From: Ensifer adhaerens
GTDB taxonomy: Bacteria > Pseudomonadota > Alphaproteobacteria > Rhizobiales > Rhizobiaceae
Assembly: GCF_002940685.1 (NCBI RefSeq)
Contig: NZ_PNFP01000021.1
Span: 1-64,000, forward strand
Direction of reading: 5' to 3'
Length of the DNA: 64,000 nt
How positions within the stretch are numbered: position 1 is the stretch's first letter; each line of letters begins with the position of its first letter. The notes beneath the pieces are model-generated. The model made no database searches and was not told the origin of the DNA. It worked only from the letters and a program-made list of their open reading frames with translations. This document shows positions 1 to 9,199 of the stretch, piece by piece. A program made the translations under genes and the position numbers.

Positions 1-563
1 TTAAGAATGTCGACGATGGCCCAGGAACTGCCGGGCACCAGTTCGGCCGGCTTGAAGACGACGGTGTTGCCGTAGCAGAGCGCCGGGGCGATCTTCCAGG
101 CGGGAATGGCGATCGGGAAGTTCCACGGCGTGATGATGCCGACGACGCCGACCGGCTCGCGGGTGATCTCGACGCCGATGTTGGGCCGCGCCGATGGCAG
201 CACTTCGCCCGCCAATCGCAGGCACTCGCCGGCGAAGAAGTCGAAGATCTGGCCGGCGCGCACGGTCTCGCCGATGCCCTCGGCGAGCGTCTTGCCTTCC
301 TCGCGCGACAACAGCCTTCCGAGCTCTTCCTTGCGGGCAAGGATCTCGTCGGCGGTCTTTCTCAAGATCGCGTGACGCTCGAGGATACCGGAGCGCGACC
401 AGGCCGGAAACGCTGCCTTGGCCGCGGCGATCGCCAAACGCGCATCGTCGGCAGACGCGCGGGCATATTCGCCGACAACGTCATGGGTGTCGGACGGGTT
501 GATGTTGGCAACCCCGTCACCGCCGACCCATTCGCCGGCAATCAGGTTCTGGTGCAATGTCAT
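1..563 (-). CDS. Aldehyde dehydrogenase (NAD(P)+), 3'-truncated by window edge
   Basis: Only the N-terminal 187 codons are present; the gene runs off position 1. The ATG at 563 is preceded by a strong AGGAGG ten bases upstream. The product starts MTLHQNLIAGEW and contains ITPWNFP (around residue 155), whose Asn belongs to the ALDH oxyanion site, followed by VVFKPAE, the cofactor-binding lysine region. The catalytic Cys/Glu half lies outside the window. It sits 54 bp downstream of gguC in the same direction. By context it may be the alpha-ketoglutarate semialdehyde dehydrogenase that ends the non-phosphorylative L-arabinose-type pathway; this is inference, since substrate cannot be read from half an ALDH. 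Confidence 0.9.
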   Translation of the reverse strand, partial: MTLHQNLIAGEWVGGDGVANINPSDTHDVVGEYARASADDARLAIAAAKAAFPAWSRSGILERHAILRKTADEILARKEELGRLLSREEGKTLAEGIGETVRAGQIFDFFAGECLRLAGEVLPSARPNIGVEITREPVGVVGIITPWNFPIAIPAWKIAPALCYGNTVVFKPAELVPGSSWAIVDIL

Positions 564-617
564 GGCCTTGAGGCCTCCTTCATTCTCGCGCAAATCCGGC
601 TCGCGCCGACACGGCGG

Positions 618-1613
618 TCAGAGCTGCTTTATGACGACCGGCTCGTCGGCGGCGATCGCAAGGGCATTGCGCAGCGGCAGCCCGAAACCATTGGCCTCGA
701 TCTCGAACACGTCGCCCTCCTCGGTGCGGATGCCATCGCCGAAGGACAGCGTCGCTGTGCCGAACATGTGGACGTGCACGTCACCCGGCTGGCGGAACAG
801 GCCGTACTTGAAATGATGATGCTCGAGATTGGCGAAGCTGTGCGACATGTTGGCTTCGCCCGACAGGAACGGCTTTTCCCACAGCACCTTGCCGCCGCGC
901 AGGATGCGCGACATGCCGCGGATATCCTCGGGCGCAACCCCGATGCGGATCTCCGGGCCGAAGCTCGCCTGGCGCAGCTTCGAGTGTGCGAGCCAGAGAT
1001 AGTTGACCCGCTCGGTCTTGTGATCGGAGAACTCGTTGGCAACGGCAAAGCCGATCCGGAACGGCACCCCCTTCTCGCAGATCACGTAGATCCCGGCCAT
1101 TTCCGGTTCCTCGCCACCATCCTCGGCAAAGGAAGGCGAGACGAGCGCGGCACCTGGGGCAACGGCGCTGGTGCCGTTGCCCTTGTAGAACCATTCCGGC
1201 TGCACTCCGGTCTGACCGGCCTTCGGCTTGCCGCCCTCGAGCCCCATGCGGAACATCTTCATCGAGTCCGTGAGCGTTTCTTCGGCGGCCTCGCTGGTCT
1301 TCTTGTGCATGGCGTCGCGGGTCGCGGCCGAGCCGAGATGCGTAAGGCCCGTGCCGGTCAGATGCAGATGTGCCGGATCCGGATGGGTGATCGGCGGCAG
1401 GAGACGCCCTTCCGCATAGGCCTTGTCGAGGTCGACGGCGGCGCCAAGGCCCTTGGCGTCGATCGTCTCCTTCAGGCTGCGCCCGGCATTGGCCGCCTCC
1501 AGAGCCAGTGCGTAGACGCTTGCCGCGCCGTTGACCGCATGTGCGGTCTCGCCCGGCTGGCGCACCGCCACGGTGATCGATCCGTCTTCGTTCCTGATCT
1601 GCGAAATCAGCAC
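618..1613 (-). CDS. gguC: GguC, AraD1/fumarylacetoacetate-hydrolase-like protein
   Basis: A 331-residue protein of the AraD1/GguC family, the FAH-fold group that includes L-2-keto-3-deoxyarabonate dehydratase. Translation starts at a GTG (1613) preceded by an AAGGAAGGA-rich ribosome site. Motifs in the C-terminal half fit an FAH-type active site: GNEFSD-like VANEFSDH, GPEI, and the acidic EEGD turn. It follows gguB in the chvE-ggu locus and precedes an aldehyde dehydrogenase, so a role in converting a keto-deoxy sugar acid from the imported sugar is likely. The identification by gene order and family is firm; the exact substrate is inferred. Confidence 0.88.
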   Translation of the reverse strand: MLISQIRNEDGSITVAVRQPGETAHAVNGAASVYALALEAANAGRSLKETIDAKGLGAAVDLDKAYAEGRLLPPITHPDPAHLHLTGTGLTHLGSAATRDAMHKKTSEAAEETLTDSMKMFRMGLEGGKPKAGQTGVQPEWFYKGNGTSAVAPGAALVSPSFAEDGGEEPEMAGIYVICEKGVPFRIGFAVANEFSDHKTERVNYLWLAHSKLRQASFGPEIRIGVAPEDIRGMSRILRGGKVLWEKPFLSGEANMSHSFANLEHHHFKYGLFRQPGDVHVHMFGTATLSFGDGIRTEEGDVFEIEANGFGLPLRNALAIAADEPVVIKQL

Positions 1614-1678
1614 GATCCTGTCCTTCCTTGCGTCGTTCGGGTCTAAGTCTTCGCCTTCTCAAGGCAAAAGCGTCCCCG

Positions 1679-1741
1679 TGGGTGGCTTTCGCCACCCAAT
1701 TCCGGCGGGCCAATCCGCCGATCCTGGCAGCCGTGGCTGCC
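1679..1741 (-). other. Three consecutive hairpins between gguB and gguC
   Basis: Within the 170-bp gap between gguB and gguC are three short inverted repeats in a row: 1679-1698 (8-bp arms TGGGTGGC/GCCACCCA, loop of 4), 1703-1720 (6-bp arms CGGCGG/CCGCCG) and 1726-1741 (7-bp arms GGCAGCC/GGCTGCC, loop of 2). There is no clear U-run, so they look more like RNA processing or stability elements than a strong intrinsic terminator. They could lower or stabilise gguC expression relative to gguAB. Confidence 0.5.
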
Positions 1742-1783
1742 GGTGAATGTTACTGGTTCGCGTCGGGTCTTATGGCTTTCCGC

Positions 1784-2991
1784 TCAACCCTTGTTCTTGT
1801 TGTAGACATCGAAGAACACGGCAGCGAGCAGCACGAGGCCCTTGATCAGCTGCTGGTAGTCGATGCCGATGCCCATGATCGACATGCCGTTGTTCATCAC
1901 GCCCATGATGAAGGCCCCGATGACGGCTCCGATGATCTTGCCGACGCCGCCCGACGCCGAGGCGCCGCCGATGAAGCAGGCCGCAATGACGTCGAGCTCG
2001 AAGCCGACGCCGGCTTTCGGCGTTGCCGAATTGAGGCGTGCGGTGATGATCATGCCGGCCAGGGCCGCAAGCACGCCCATGTTGACGAAGGTGTAGAAGG
2101 TCAGCCGCTCGGTGTTGATGCCCGAAAGCTTGGTCGCCTTGACGTTGCCGCCCATGGCATAGATGCGGCGGCCGATCGTCGAGCGCGTCGTGATGAAGGT
2201 GTAGAGCGCAATCAGCACCGCCATGGCGATCAGCACGTTCGGCAGGCCGCGATAGGTCGCAAGCTGGAAGCCGATGAACAGCGCCACGGCAGCGATGACG
2301 GCCATCTGCACCGCGAAGAACACGAACGGCTCGTTCTCCGTGCCGTGCTGCTCGTTGATCTTGCGGTCACGAATGCCCGCATAGATCGCGTAGCCGACGA
2401 GCGCGATGACGGCCACGAGCGCCACCATGTTCTGGATGGTCTCGGGCGCCGGATTGAGGAAATAGAGGAAATCCGGAACGAAGCCCGTCGAGAGCAGCTG
2501 GAATTCCTTCGGGAACGGACCGATCGGGCGGCCGCCGAGCACCACATAGGTGAGCCCGCGGAAGACGAGCATGCCGGCAAGCGTGACGATGAAGGACGGG
2601 ATCTTCTGGTAGGCGACCCAATAACCCTGGGCCGCCCCCATGATGCCGCCGACGATCAGACAGGCGGGAATGACGATGATGGCGGGCAGACCCCATTTCA
2701 CCAGCATGATCGCCGAGATCGCCCCGATGAAGGCGACGATCGAGCCGACCGACAGGTCGATATGCCCGGCGACGATGATCAGCAGCATGCCGAGCGCCAT
2801 GATGACGATGAAGGAGTTCTGCAGCACCAGGTTGGTGATGTTGACCGGCTTGAACAGGACGCCGTTGGTGACGAACTGGAAGAACAGCATGATCACCACG
2901 AGCGCGACGAGCAGGCCGTATTCGCGGATGTTGTTCTTGAGATAGTCCCCGATCGAGGGCTTGTTGTTTTGGGTGCTCGTATCGGCGACCA

Positions 2992-2992
<1 letters not shown>
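1784..2992 (-). CDS. gguB: GguB, sugar ABC transporter permease
   Basis: A 402-residue polytopic inner-membrane protein of the MmsB/RbsC-type sugar permease family. The family signature region AGHIDLSVGSIVAFIGAISA is present, as is a GGNVKATKLSGI loop (EAA-type contact for the ATPase). Its ATG shares one base with the TAA stop of gguA, so the two are translationally coupled. Partners are GguA (ATPase) and ChvE (periplasmic binding protein). The long cytoplasmic insert around residues 190-220 (RDRKINEQHG) is typical for the longer permeases of this multiple-sugar class. Confidence 0.95.
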
Positions 2993-4527
<1,535 letters not shown>

Positions 4528-4585
4528 GTTCAGTCATTCCAGCGGCAGTCTTTGAGAGAGTACCGGCTCCGTCATCTGGATAAAA

Positions 4586-4609
4586 GGGCCCGCGCGCATG
4601 CACGGGCCC
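4586..4609 (-). terminator. Intercistronic attenuator/terminator between chvE and gguA
   Basis: A near-perfect GC palindrome (GGGCCCG...CGGGCCC, one internal mismatch) is followed on the minus strand by CCCTTTTATCC. It sits in the 97-bp gap after the chvE stop and before the gguA start. This looks like a partial Rho-independent terminator that lets the binding-protein gene be transcribed more than the ATPase and permease genes. Confidence 0.75.
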
Positions 4610-4624
4610 CCACGCTCAAAAAGA

Positions 4625-5692
4625 TCAGTTGTTGATCTGGTCTTCGGTGTAGTAGCCCGAGCTGACAAGCACGTCCTTGATGTTGGACTTGTCGACCGCA
4701 ACCGGCTTCAGCAGGTAGGACGGAACCACCTTGACGCCGTTGTCATAGGTCTTGGTGTCGTTCACTTCCGGCTCCTTGCCTTCCATGATCGCGTTGACCA
4801 TGCCGACGGTCACCTTGGCGAGTTCGCGCGTGTCCTTGAAGATCGACGAATACTGTTCGCCGGCAAGGATCGACTTGACCGACGGCAGCTCAGCGTCCTG
4901 GCCGGTGACGGCAGGCATTGCCATGTCGCCCGAGCCATAGCCGACGCCCTTCAGCGCCGAAATGATGCCGATCGACAGGCCGTCATAGGGCGACAGAACA
5001 CCATCGACCTTGGCATCGGTGTAATTCGACGACAAAAGGTTTTCCATGCGGGCCTGGGCAACGGCACCGTCCCAACGCAGCGTGCCGACCTGGTCCATGC
5101 CCTTCTGGCCGGACTTGACGACGATCTTCTTGCTGTCGATCAGTGGCTGCAGGACCGACATCGCGCCGTCATAGAAGAAGAAGGCGTTGTTATCATCAGG
5201 CGAACCACCGAACAGTTCGATGTTCTTCGGCTCGGTTGCGCCGTCGAGCTTCAGGCCCTGCACCAGCGAGGTTGCCTGCTGCACGCCGACCTGGAAGTTG
5301 TCGAAGGTGGCGTAGTAGTCGACATTGCCCGAGTCGCGGATCAGGCGGTCATAGGCGATGACCTTGACGCCGGCGTCATGCGCCTTCTGCAGGATGTCGG
5401 AGAGCGTGGTGCCGTCGATGGCGCCGATGACGAGAACCTTGGCGCCCTTGGTCACCATGTTCTCGATCTGGGCGAGCTGGTTCGGGATGTCGTCGTCGGC
5501 AAACTGCAGGTCCGGCGTGTAGCCGGCTTCCTTGAACAGCTTCTCCATGGTCTCGCCGTCGGAAATCCAGCGGGTCGACGTCTTCGTCGGCATGGAAATG
5601 CCAACCGTGCCCTTGTCCTGCGCAAATGCCGGTGCAGCGAAGGACGCGATCGAAATCGCGGCGGCTGCGAGAAGCGAAGTCATCAATTTCAT
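4625..5692 (-). CDS. chvE: ChvE, periplasmic multiple-sugar binding protein
   Basis: A 355-residue periplasmic binding protein. The N-terminus is a Sec signal peptide ending ...AAPAFA, with mature start near QDKGTVGIS. The body is the XylF/ChvE-type two-lobed fold ([41 protein letters not shown]). ChvE proteins bind several aldoses, including galactose, arabinose, glucose and xylose, feed the Ggu transporter, and in Agrobacterium also sense sugars together with VirA. The gene is first in the chvE-gguABC operon and is divergent from gbpR, the known arrangement of this locus. Confidence is high from sequence plus gene order. Confidence 0.96.
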   Translation of the reverse strand: MKLMTSLLAAAAISIASFAAPAFAQDKGTVGISMPTKTSTRWISDGETMEKLFKEAGYTPDLQFADDDIPNQLAQIENMVTKGAKVLVIGAIDGTTLSDILQKAHDAGVKVIAYDRLIRDSGNVDYYATFDNFQVGVQQATSLVQGLKLDGATEPKNIELFGGSPDDNNAFFFYDGAMSVLQPLIDSKKIVVKSGQKGMDQVGTLRWDGAVAQARMENLLSSNYTDAKVDGVLSPYDGLSIGIISALKGVGYGSGDMAMPAVTGQDAELPSVKSILAGEQYSSIFKDTRELAKVTVGMVNAIMEGKEPEVNDTKTYDNGVKVVPSYLLKPVAVDKSNIKDVLVSSGYYTEDQINN

Positions 5693-5969
5693 CAGTTCTC
5701 TCCCAAAAAAGTTGAAGCCGGCAGGCGAGAGCCTTTCCGTCTATGCGCAGCAATCCGCGGGCCGGGATCTCGTCTCCGGCCGCGGATCAAGGTGAAGGAG
5801 AGGCCTCCCCGCCTCGCATGCTCCTACATGCGCTGGCACATAAGCAAAAACTGGAATCAAAACATATAACTGTCAAATACAATATAGCTTTGAACGCATA
5901 CCAAAAATGATATAGCACGTGCAAACAGTGTGATTTTTGAAAATCCTTGAAAACCAAATGGGGTGGAAA
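5693..5969. promoter_or_regulatory. Divergent chvE / gbpR control region
   Basis: A markedly AT-rich stretch (about 5850-5940) in otherwise GC-rich DNA, between divergently transcribed chvE and gbpR. It must hold both promoters and the binding site of the LysR-type regulator. An imperfect palindrome ATACC-AAAAA-TGATAT at about 5896-5915 is a reasonable LysR-type candidate site, and TTTGACAG reads toward chvE. Individual promoter elements cannot be assigned with certainty by eye. Confidence 0.6.
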
Positions 5970-6950
5970 GTGCGCGACCAGAAGCCAAGCACCACCGGTA
6001 CGGCCGGAGAGCTTTTCGATTCAGCCCTCTTCCGCTCCGGCCTGAAGATCAGCCATCTGCGCCTGATTCTCGCCATCGACGATCACCGCCGCATCAGCGC
6101 CGCCGCCGAAGCGCTCGGCATCTCGCAGCCGGCTGCTTCGCGCATGCTGTCGGAGATCGAGACGATGCTGAAGGCGCCGGTCTGCGAGCGCATCGCCCGC
6201 GGCGTCGAACTGACGCCCTACGGCGAGGCGTTGGCGCGACGGGCTCGCACCATCTTCCTGGAGCTTCGCGAAGCATCCCGCGAGATCAACGAGCTGAAGA
6301 CCGGCAGCGGCGGCTCGGTCTCGCTCGGCTCGGTCACCGGCCCGGCGCTCAATCTCGCCGTGCCAGCCATCCGACAGGTGATGACCGCCTATCCCGGCAT
6401 CGAAATCAACGTGCAGATCGAAAACAGCAACGTTCTGGCAAGGGAATTGCTCGCTGCCCGCCACGACTTCATCATCGGACGCATCCCCGACGACCAGCCA
6501 CCGCGGCTCTTCAACATGGTGGAGATCGGCTACGAAGAGGTCTGTCTGATCGTGCGCGACGGCCACCCGCTACTCGACAAACCCCTGGTGGGTGCTGAAG
6601 ACCTGCCCTCCTACGACTGGGTGTTCCAGCCGCCCGGCACGCTTCTGAGGCGCGCAGTCGAAGACAGTTTCGTGGCGGCCGGCGTGAGGTTGCCGGCGAC
6701 CGTGATCAACACCTCCTCGATCATCCTGACGCTGTCGATCGTGCGCAACACCAATGCGATCGCGCCCGTGGCGCTCGACGTCGCCAACCTGATCGCCGGC
6801 AACGGCACGCCGGCCGGCGAAATCCGCATCCTCAAGACCGAAATCCCGATCCGCATCAAGCCCTATGGGCTGATCACCGCCGAGGGCCGCGCGCTGCCGC
6901 CGAGCGCCAAGCTGCTCTACGACCTGATCCTGAAGCAGGGGCGCGCGTGA
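5970..6950 (+). CDS. gbpR: GbpR, LysR-family regulator of chvE-ggu
   Basis: A LysR-type regulator with an N-terminal winged helix-turn-helix (RRISAAAEALGISQPAASRML) and a periplasmic-binding-like effector domain. GTG at 5970 is preferred because GGGGTGGA lies just before it; an in-frame ATG at 5937 adds 11 residues but has no ribosome site. It is divergent from chvE, as gbpR (galactose-binding protein regulator) is in Agrobacterium and related rhizobia, where it activates chvE in response to sugars. The sugar effector is inferred from that family knowledge. Confidence 0.9.
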   Translation: MRDQKPSTTGTAGELFDSALFRSGLKISHLRLILAIDDHRRISAAAEALGISQPAASRMLSEIETMLKAPVCERIARGVELTPYGEALARRARTIFLELREASREINELKTGSGGSVSLGSVTGPALNLAVPAIRQVMTAYPGIEINVQIENSNVLARELLAARHDFIIGRIPDDQPPRLFNMVEIGYEEVCLIVRDGHPLLDKPLVGAEDLPSYDWVFQPPGTLLRRAVEDSFVAAGVRLPATVINTSSIILTLSIVRNTNAIAPVALDVANLIAGNGTPAGEIRILKTEIPIRIKPYGLITAEGRALPPSAKLLYDLILKQGRA

Positions 6951-6952
6951 TA

Positions 6953-7035
6953 AGCCCGGTACGATCGACACGATCAACCCGGCATGATCATTTCGATCAG
7001 CCCGGCATGATCATACTGATCAGCCCGGGATAATC
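6953..7035. repeat. 23-bp tandem repeat (about 3.6 copies)
   Basis: Immediately after the gbpR stop codon, a 23-bp unit is repeated head to tail: 6953-6975, 6976-6998, 6999-7021, then a partial copy 7022-7035. The unit reads AGCCCGGCATGATCATACTG followed by ATC; each copy contains internal GATCAT/ATGATC dyads. Copies 2 and 3 differ at only three positions, and copy 1 is more diverged. The array fills most of the gap before the next gene. Confidence 0.9.
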
Positions 7036-7070
7036 TCCACCTGCCATGGTGCGCCCCCTGTGGAGGCATC

Positions 7071-7523
7071 ATGTTTGGAATGTCAGTCTTTCAGTCGGTG
7101 CTCGAGCGACTGAAATCGGAAGAGGAGACCGAAGACCCGGCAGCGGCCGAGCCTATGCGCGTCGCCGCGCCTTATGCCCCGGCCTTAGACAATGCCCTTG
7201 CCGCCGAAAGCGTCGGCGCGGCTGCCTTCGGCACGGTCGAGCGCGCCTATCTCGATGCAGCCTTCGTGGAGCCGCCTCCGCCGCCGGTCATGCCGGATTA
7301 TCTCAACCGCACGAGCCTCTCGGAGGTCGCCGAGGAACTGGCGCTTGCCGACGGCGAAACGCAGATGACACTTGCGACGAAGCGGCGGGCATTCGCTGCC
7401 CTGAACCACCCGGACCGGCTACCCGCCGCCTTCCGGGCCAATGCGACCATGCGCATGAAGCTCGCCAACATGCTGATCGACGAGGCCGCGCAGCAGATGC
7501 GCGCCATCAACCCGACGCCGTGA
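7071..7523 (+). CDS. Small protein with degenerate J-domain (HPD motif)
   Basis: 150 residues; the start is supported by GGAGG seven bases upstream of the ATG. The first 80 residues are acidic, Ala/Pro-rich and probably disordered, including a run of prolines near 68-73. Residues about 82-145 resemble a DnaJ J-domain: a helix with KRRAFAALN, then HPD at 113-115, then a second helix (MRMKLANMLIDEAAQQM). HPD is the DnaK-stimulating motif. No zinc or client-binding domain follows, so it would be a type III-like J protein. Function is not known; convergent with the next small gene. Confidence 0.75.
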   Translation: MFGMSVFQSVLERLKSEEETEDPAAAEPMRVAAPYAPALDNALAAESVGAAAFGTVERAYLDAAFVEPPPPPVMPDYLNRTSLSEVAEELALADGETQMTLATKRRAFAALNHPDRLPAAFRANATMRMKLANMLIDEAAQQMRAINPTP

Positions 7524-7526
7524 TGT

Positions 7527-7775
7527 TCAGCCGGCAGAGCCATCGCCTTTGCCCTGGTCCTCACCCCCGGTCTTCTCCTCGCCCTTCTCGCTCGGCTTGT
7601 AGAAAACCAGCAGCGCTGCCGAGGCATAGGCCGTAACCGCGAGGAAAATCATGCCCCACATCGGCTGTTCGCCCAGGAACTCGACCGCCGTCCAGACGGC
7701 GCAGAAGAGTACGATCAGCAAACGGATCCAAAGCGGACGGTAAAAGGGGTGGTCCGGGTCGATGAACTTGCGCAT
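7527..7775 (-). CDS. Small two-helix inner-membrane protein, unknown function
   Basis: 82 residues starting MRKFIDPDHPFY at the ATG at 7775, which has AGAGGA a few bases upstream. Two hydrophobic segments (about residues 17-32 and 41-59) are followed by a hydrophilic, acidic/lysine-rich tail (EKGEEKTGGEDQGKGDG). The N-terminal PDHPFYRPLWIR pattern is common in small rhizobial membrane proteins of unknown function. A longer in-frame upstream extension exists but lacks a ribosome site. Confidence 0.75.
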   Translation of the reverse strand: MRKFIDPDHPFYRPLWIRLLIVLFCAVWTAVEFLGEQPMWGMIFLAVTAYASAALLVFYKPSEKGEEKTGGEDQGKGDGSAG

Positions 7776-7879
7776 TCTGTCCTCTGGTGGCCTCGTCGTG
7801 TGCGTTCCATTTACGAGAAGTTCGTCGGAAACGGCAAGACCGCAGGTGACGGACGCCCCTTGACGGGCACGCCGAAAAT

Positions 7880-7893
7880 GGAATAAAAATTCC
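7880..7893. promoter_or_regulatory. IolR-type operator (GGAA-N6-TTCC), distal copy
   Basis: Exact match to GGAA-N6-TTCC with spacer TAAAAA, 223 bp upstream of the idhA start. This palindrome is the motif reported for the RpiR-type repressor IolR upstream of inositol genes in Sinorhizobium meliloti. It lies in the 340-bp gap between the small membrane gene and idhA. Assignment rests on motif match plus the identity of the downstream gene. Confidence 0.65.
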
Positions 7894-8026
7894 GAAATAT
7901 CCACCATCGGCTACTTCGTTCCAAATGAAAGAGGCAGATCGAGTGGAAGCGGAGGTATCAAGGGAGAGGTGCTGAGCGCAGCGTTCCAACGCGCGATCGT
8001 TCGTGGCAAATCTTCGACCCATTCGC

Positions 8027-8040
8027 GGAAACAGCATTCC
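8027..8040. promoter_or_regulatory. IolR-type operator (GGAA-N6-TTCC), proximal copy
   Basis: Second exact GGAA-N6-TTCC match, spacer ACAGCA, embedded in a wider dyad CGCGGAA...TTCCGCG, 76 bp upstream of the idhA start and 147 bp from the first copy. The position is suited to repression at or just after the promoter. Confidence 0.7.
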
Positions 8041-8115
8041 GCGGCGCCTTTGCGCGATGAGCGCCGATCATCACGCCCCTTCCCGGTCGCGAACCGGAAT
8101 TCGAGAGAAACAGAG

Positions 8116-9108
8116 ATGACAGTCAGATTTGGTCTTCTGGGCGCCGGCCGCATCGGCAAGGTTCACGCGAAAGCCGTCAGCGGCAATGCGGACGCCGTGC
8201 TCGTTGCCGTCGCCGATGCCTTCCCCGCCGCAGCCGATGCCATCGCCAAGCAGTACGGCTGCGAGGTGCGCACCATCGAAGCGATCGAAACCGCCAAGGA
8301 CATCGACGCCGTCGTCATCTGCACCCCGACGGACACCCACGCCGACCTGATCGAGCGGTTCGCTCGCGCCGGCAAGGCAATCTTCTGCGAAAAGCCCGTC
8401 GATCTCGACGCCGAGCGCGTCAAGGCCTGCCTCAAGGTGGTGAGCGAAACCAAGGCCAAGCTGATGGTCGGCTTCAACCGCCGCTTCGATCCGCATTTCA
8501 TGGCCGTCAAGAAGGCGATCGACGCCGGCAAGATCGGCGATGTGGAAATGGTGACGATCACCTCGCGCGACCCCGGCGCCCCGCCGGTCGACTACATCAA
8601 GCGTTCGGGCGGCATCTTCCGCGACATGACGATCCACGACTTCGACATGGCCCGCTTCCTGCTCGGTGAAGAGCCGGTTTCGGTGACGGCAACCGCCGCC
8701 GTTCTCGTCGACAAGGCGATCGGCGAGGCCGGCGACTACGACAGCGTCTCGGTGATCCTGCAGACCGCCTCCGGCAAGCAGGCAATCATCTCCAACTCAC
8801 GCCGCGCCACCTACGGCTACGACCAGCGCATCGAAGTGCACGGCTCGAAGGGCGTCGCCTCGGCCGAAAACCAGCGCCCGGTTTCGATCGAGATCGCCAA
8901 TGGCGATGGCTACACCCGTCCGCCGCTGCACGACTTCTTCATGACCCGTTACACCGAAGCCTATGCCAACGAGATCGAGAGCTTCATCGCCGCGATCGAA
9001 AAGGGTGCTGAGATCACCCCCTCCGGCAAGGACGGTCTCGCCGCGCTGGCGCTTGCCGACGCCGCCGTGAAGTCGGTCGTCGAAAAGCGCCAGATCAGCG
9101 TCGCCTGA
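8116..9108 (+). CDS. idhA: Inositol 2-dehydrogenase
   Basis: A 330-residue Gfo/Idh/MocA oxidoreductase that oxidises myo-inositol to 2-keto-myo-inositol with NAD+. It has an N-terminal Rossmann motif GAGRIG (9-14), the CEKPVD motif with catalytic-type Lys93, and the catalytic block RDMTIHDFDM. Length and sequence fit rhizobial IdhA closely. Start ATG 8116 is the first Met before the Rossmann strand; frame extends upstream but without similarity. Two IolR-type palindromes precede it and a strong terminator follows, so it is a single-gene unit. Inositol use matters for rhizosphere competitiveness in rhizobia. Confidence 0.93.
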   Translation: MTVRFGLLGAGRIGKVHAKAVSGNADAVLVAVADAFPAAADAIAKQYGCEVRTIEAIETAKDIDAVVICTPTDTHADLIERFARAGKAIFCEKPVDLDAERVKACLKVVSETKAKLMVGFNRRFDPHFMAVKKAIDAGKIGDVEMVTITSRDPGAPPVDYIKRSGGIFRDMTIHDFDMARFLLGEEPVSVTATAAVLVDKAIGEAGDYDSVSVILQTASGKQAIISNSRRATYGYDQRIEVHGSKGVASAENQRPVSIEIANGDGYTRPPLHDFFMTRYTEAYANEIESFIAAIEKGAEITPSGKDGLAALALADAAVKSVVEKRQISVA

Positions 9109-9134
9109 CGCCACGATCTGCGAACCACGAAATG

Positions 9135-9165
9135 AAAAGGCCGGGCGTCCCACGCCCGGCCTTTT
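9135..9165. terminator. Bidirectional intrinsic terminator after idhA
   Basis: A 13-bp perfect inverted repeat, AAAAGGCCGGGCG / CGCCCGGCCTTTT, with a 5-base loop (TCCCA). The flanking A and T runs make it work on both strands, serving idhA and the convergent GGDEF-EAL gene. Confidence 0.93.
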
Positions 9166-9199
9166 CCTATCACCTTGCTCGACCGGTGCCGCGACCGCG

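Noticed and set aside
6953-7035. 23-bp array as a CRISPR
   Set aside because: Units are directly adjacent without spacers and no cas genes exist nearby.
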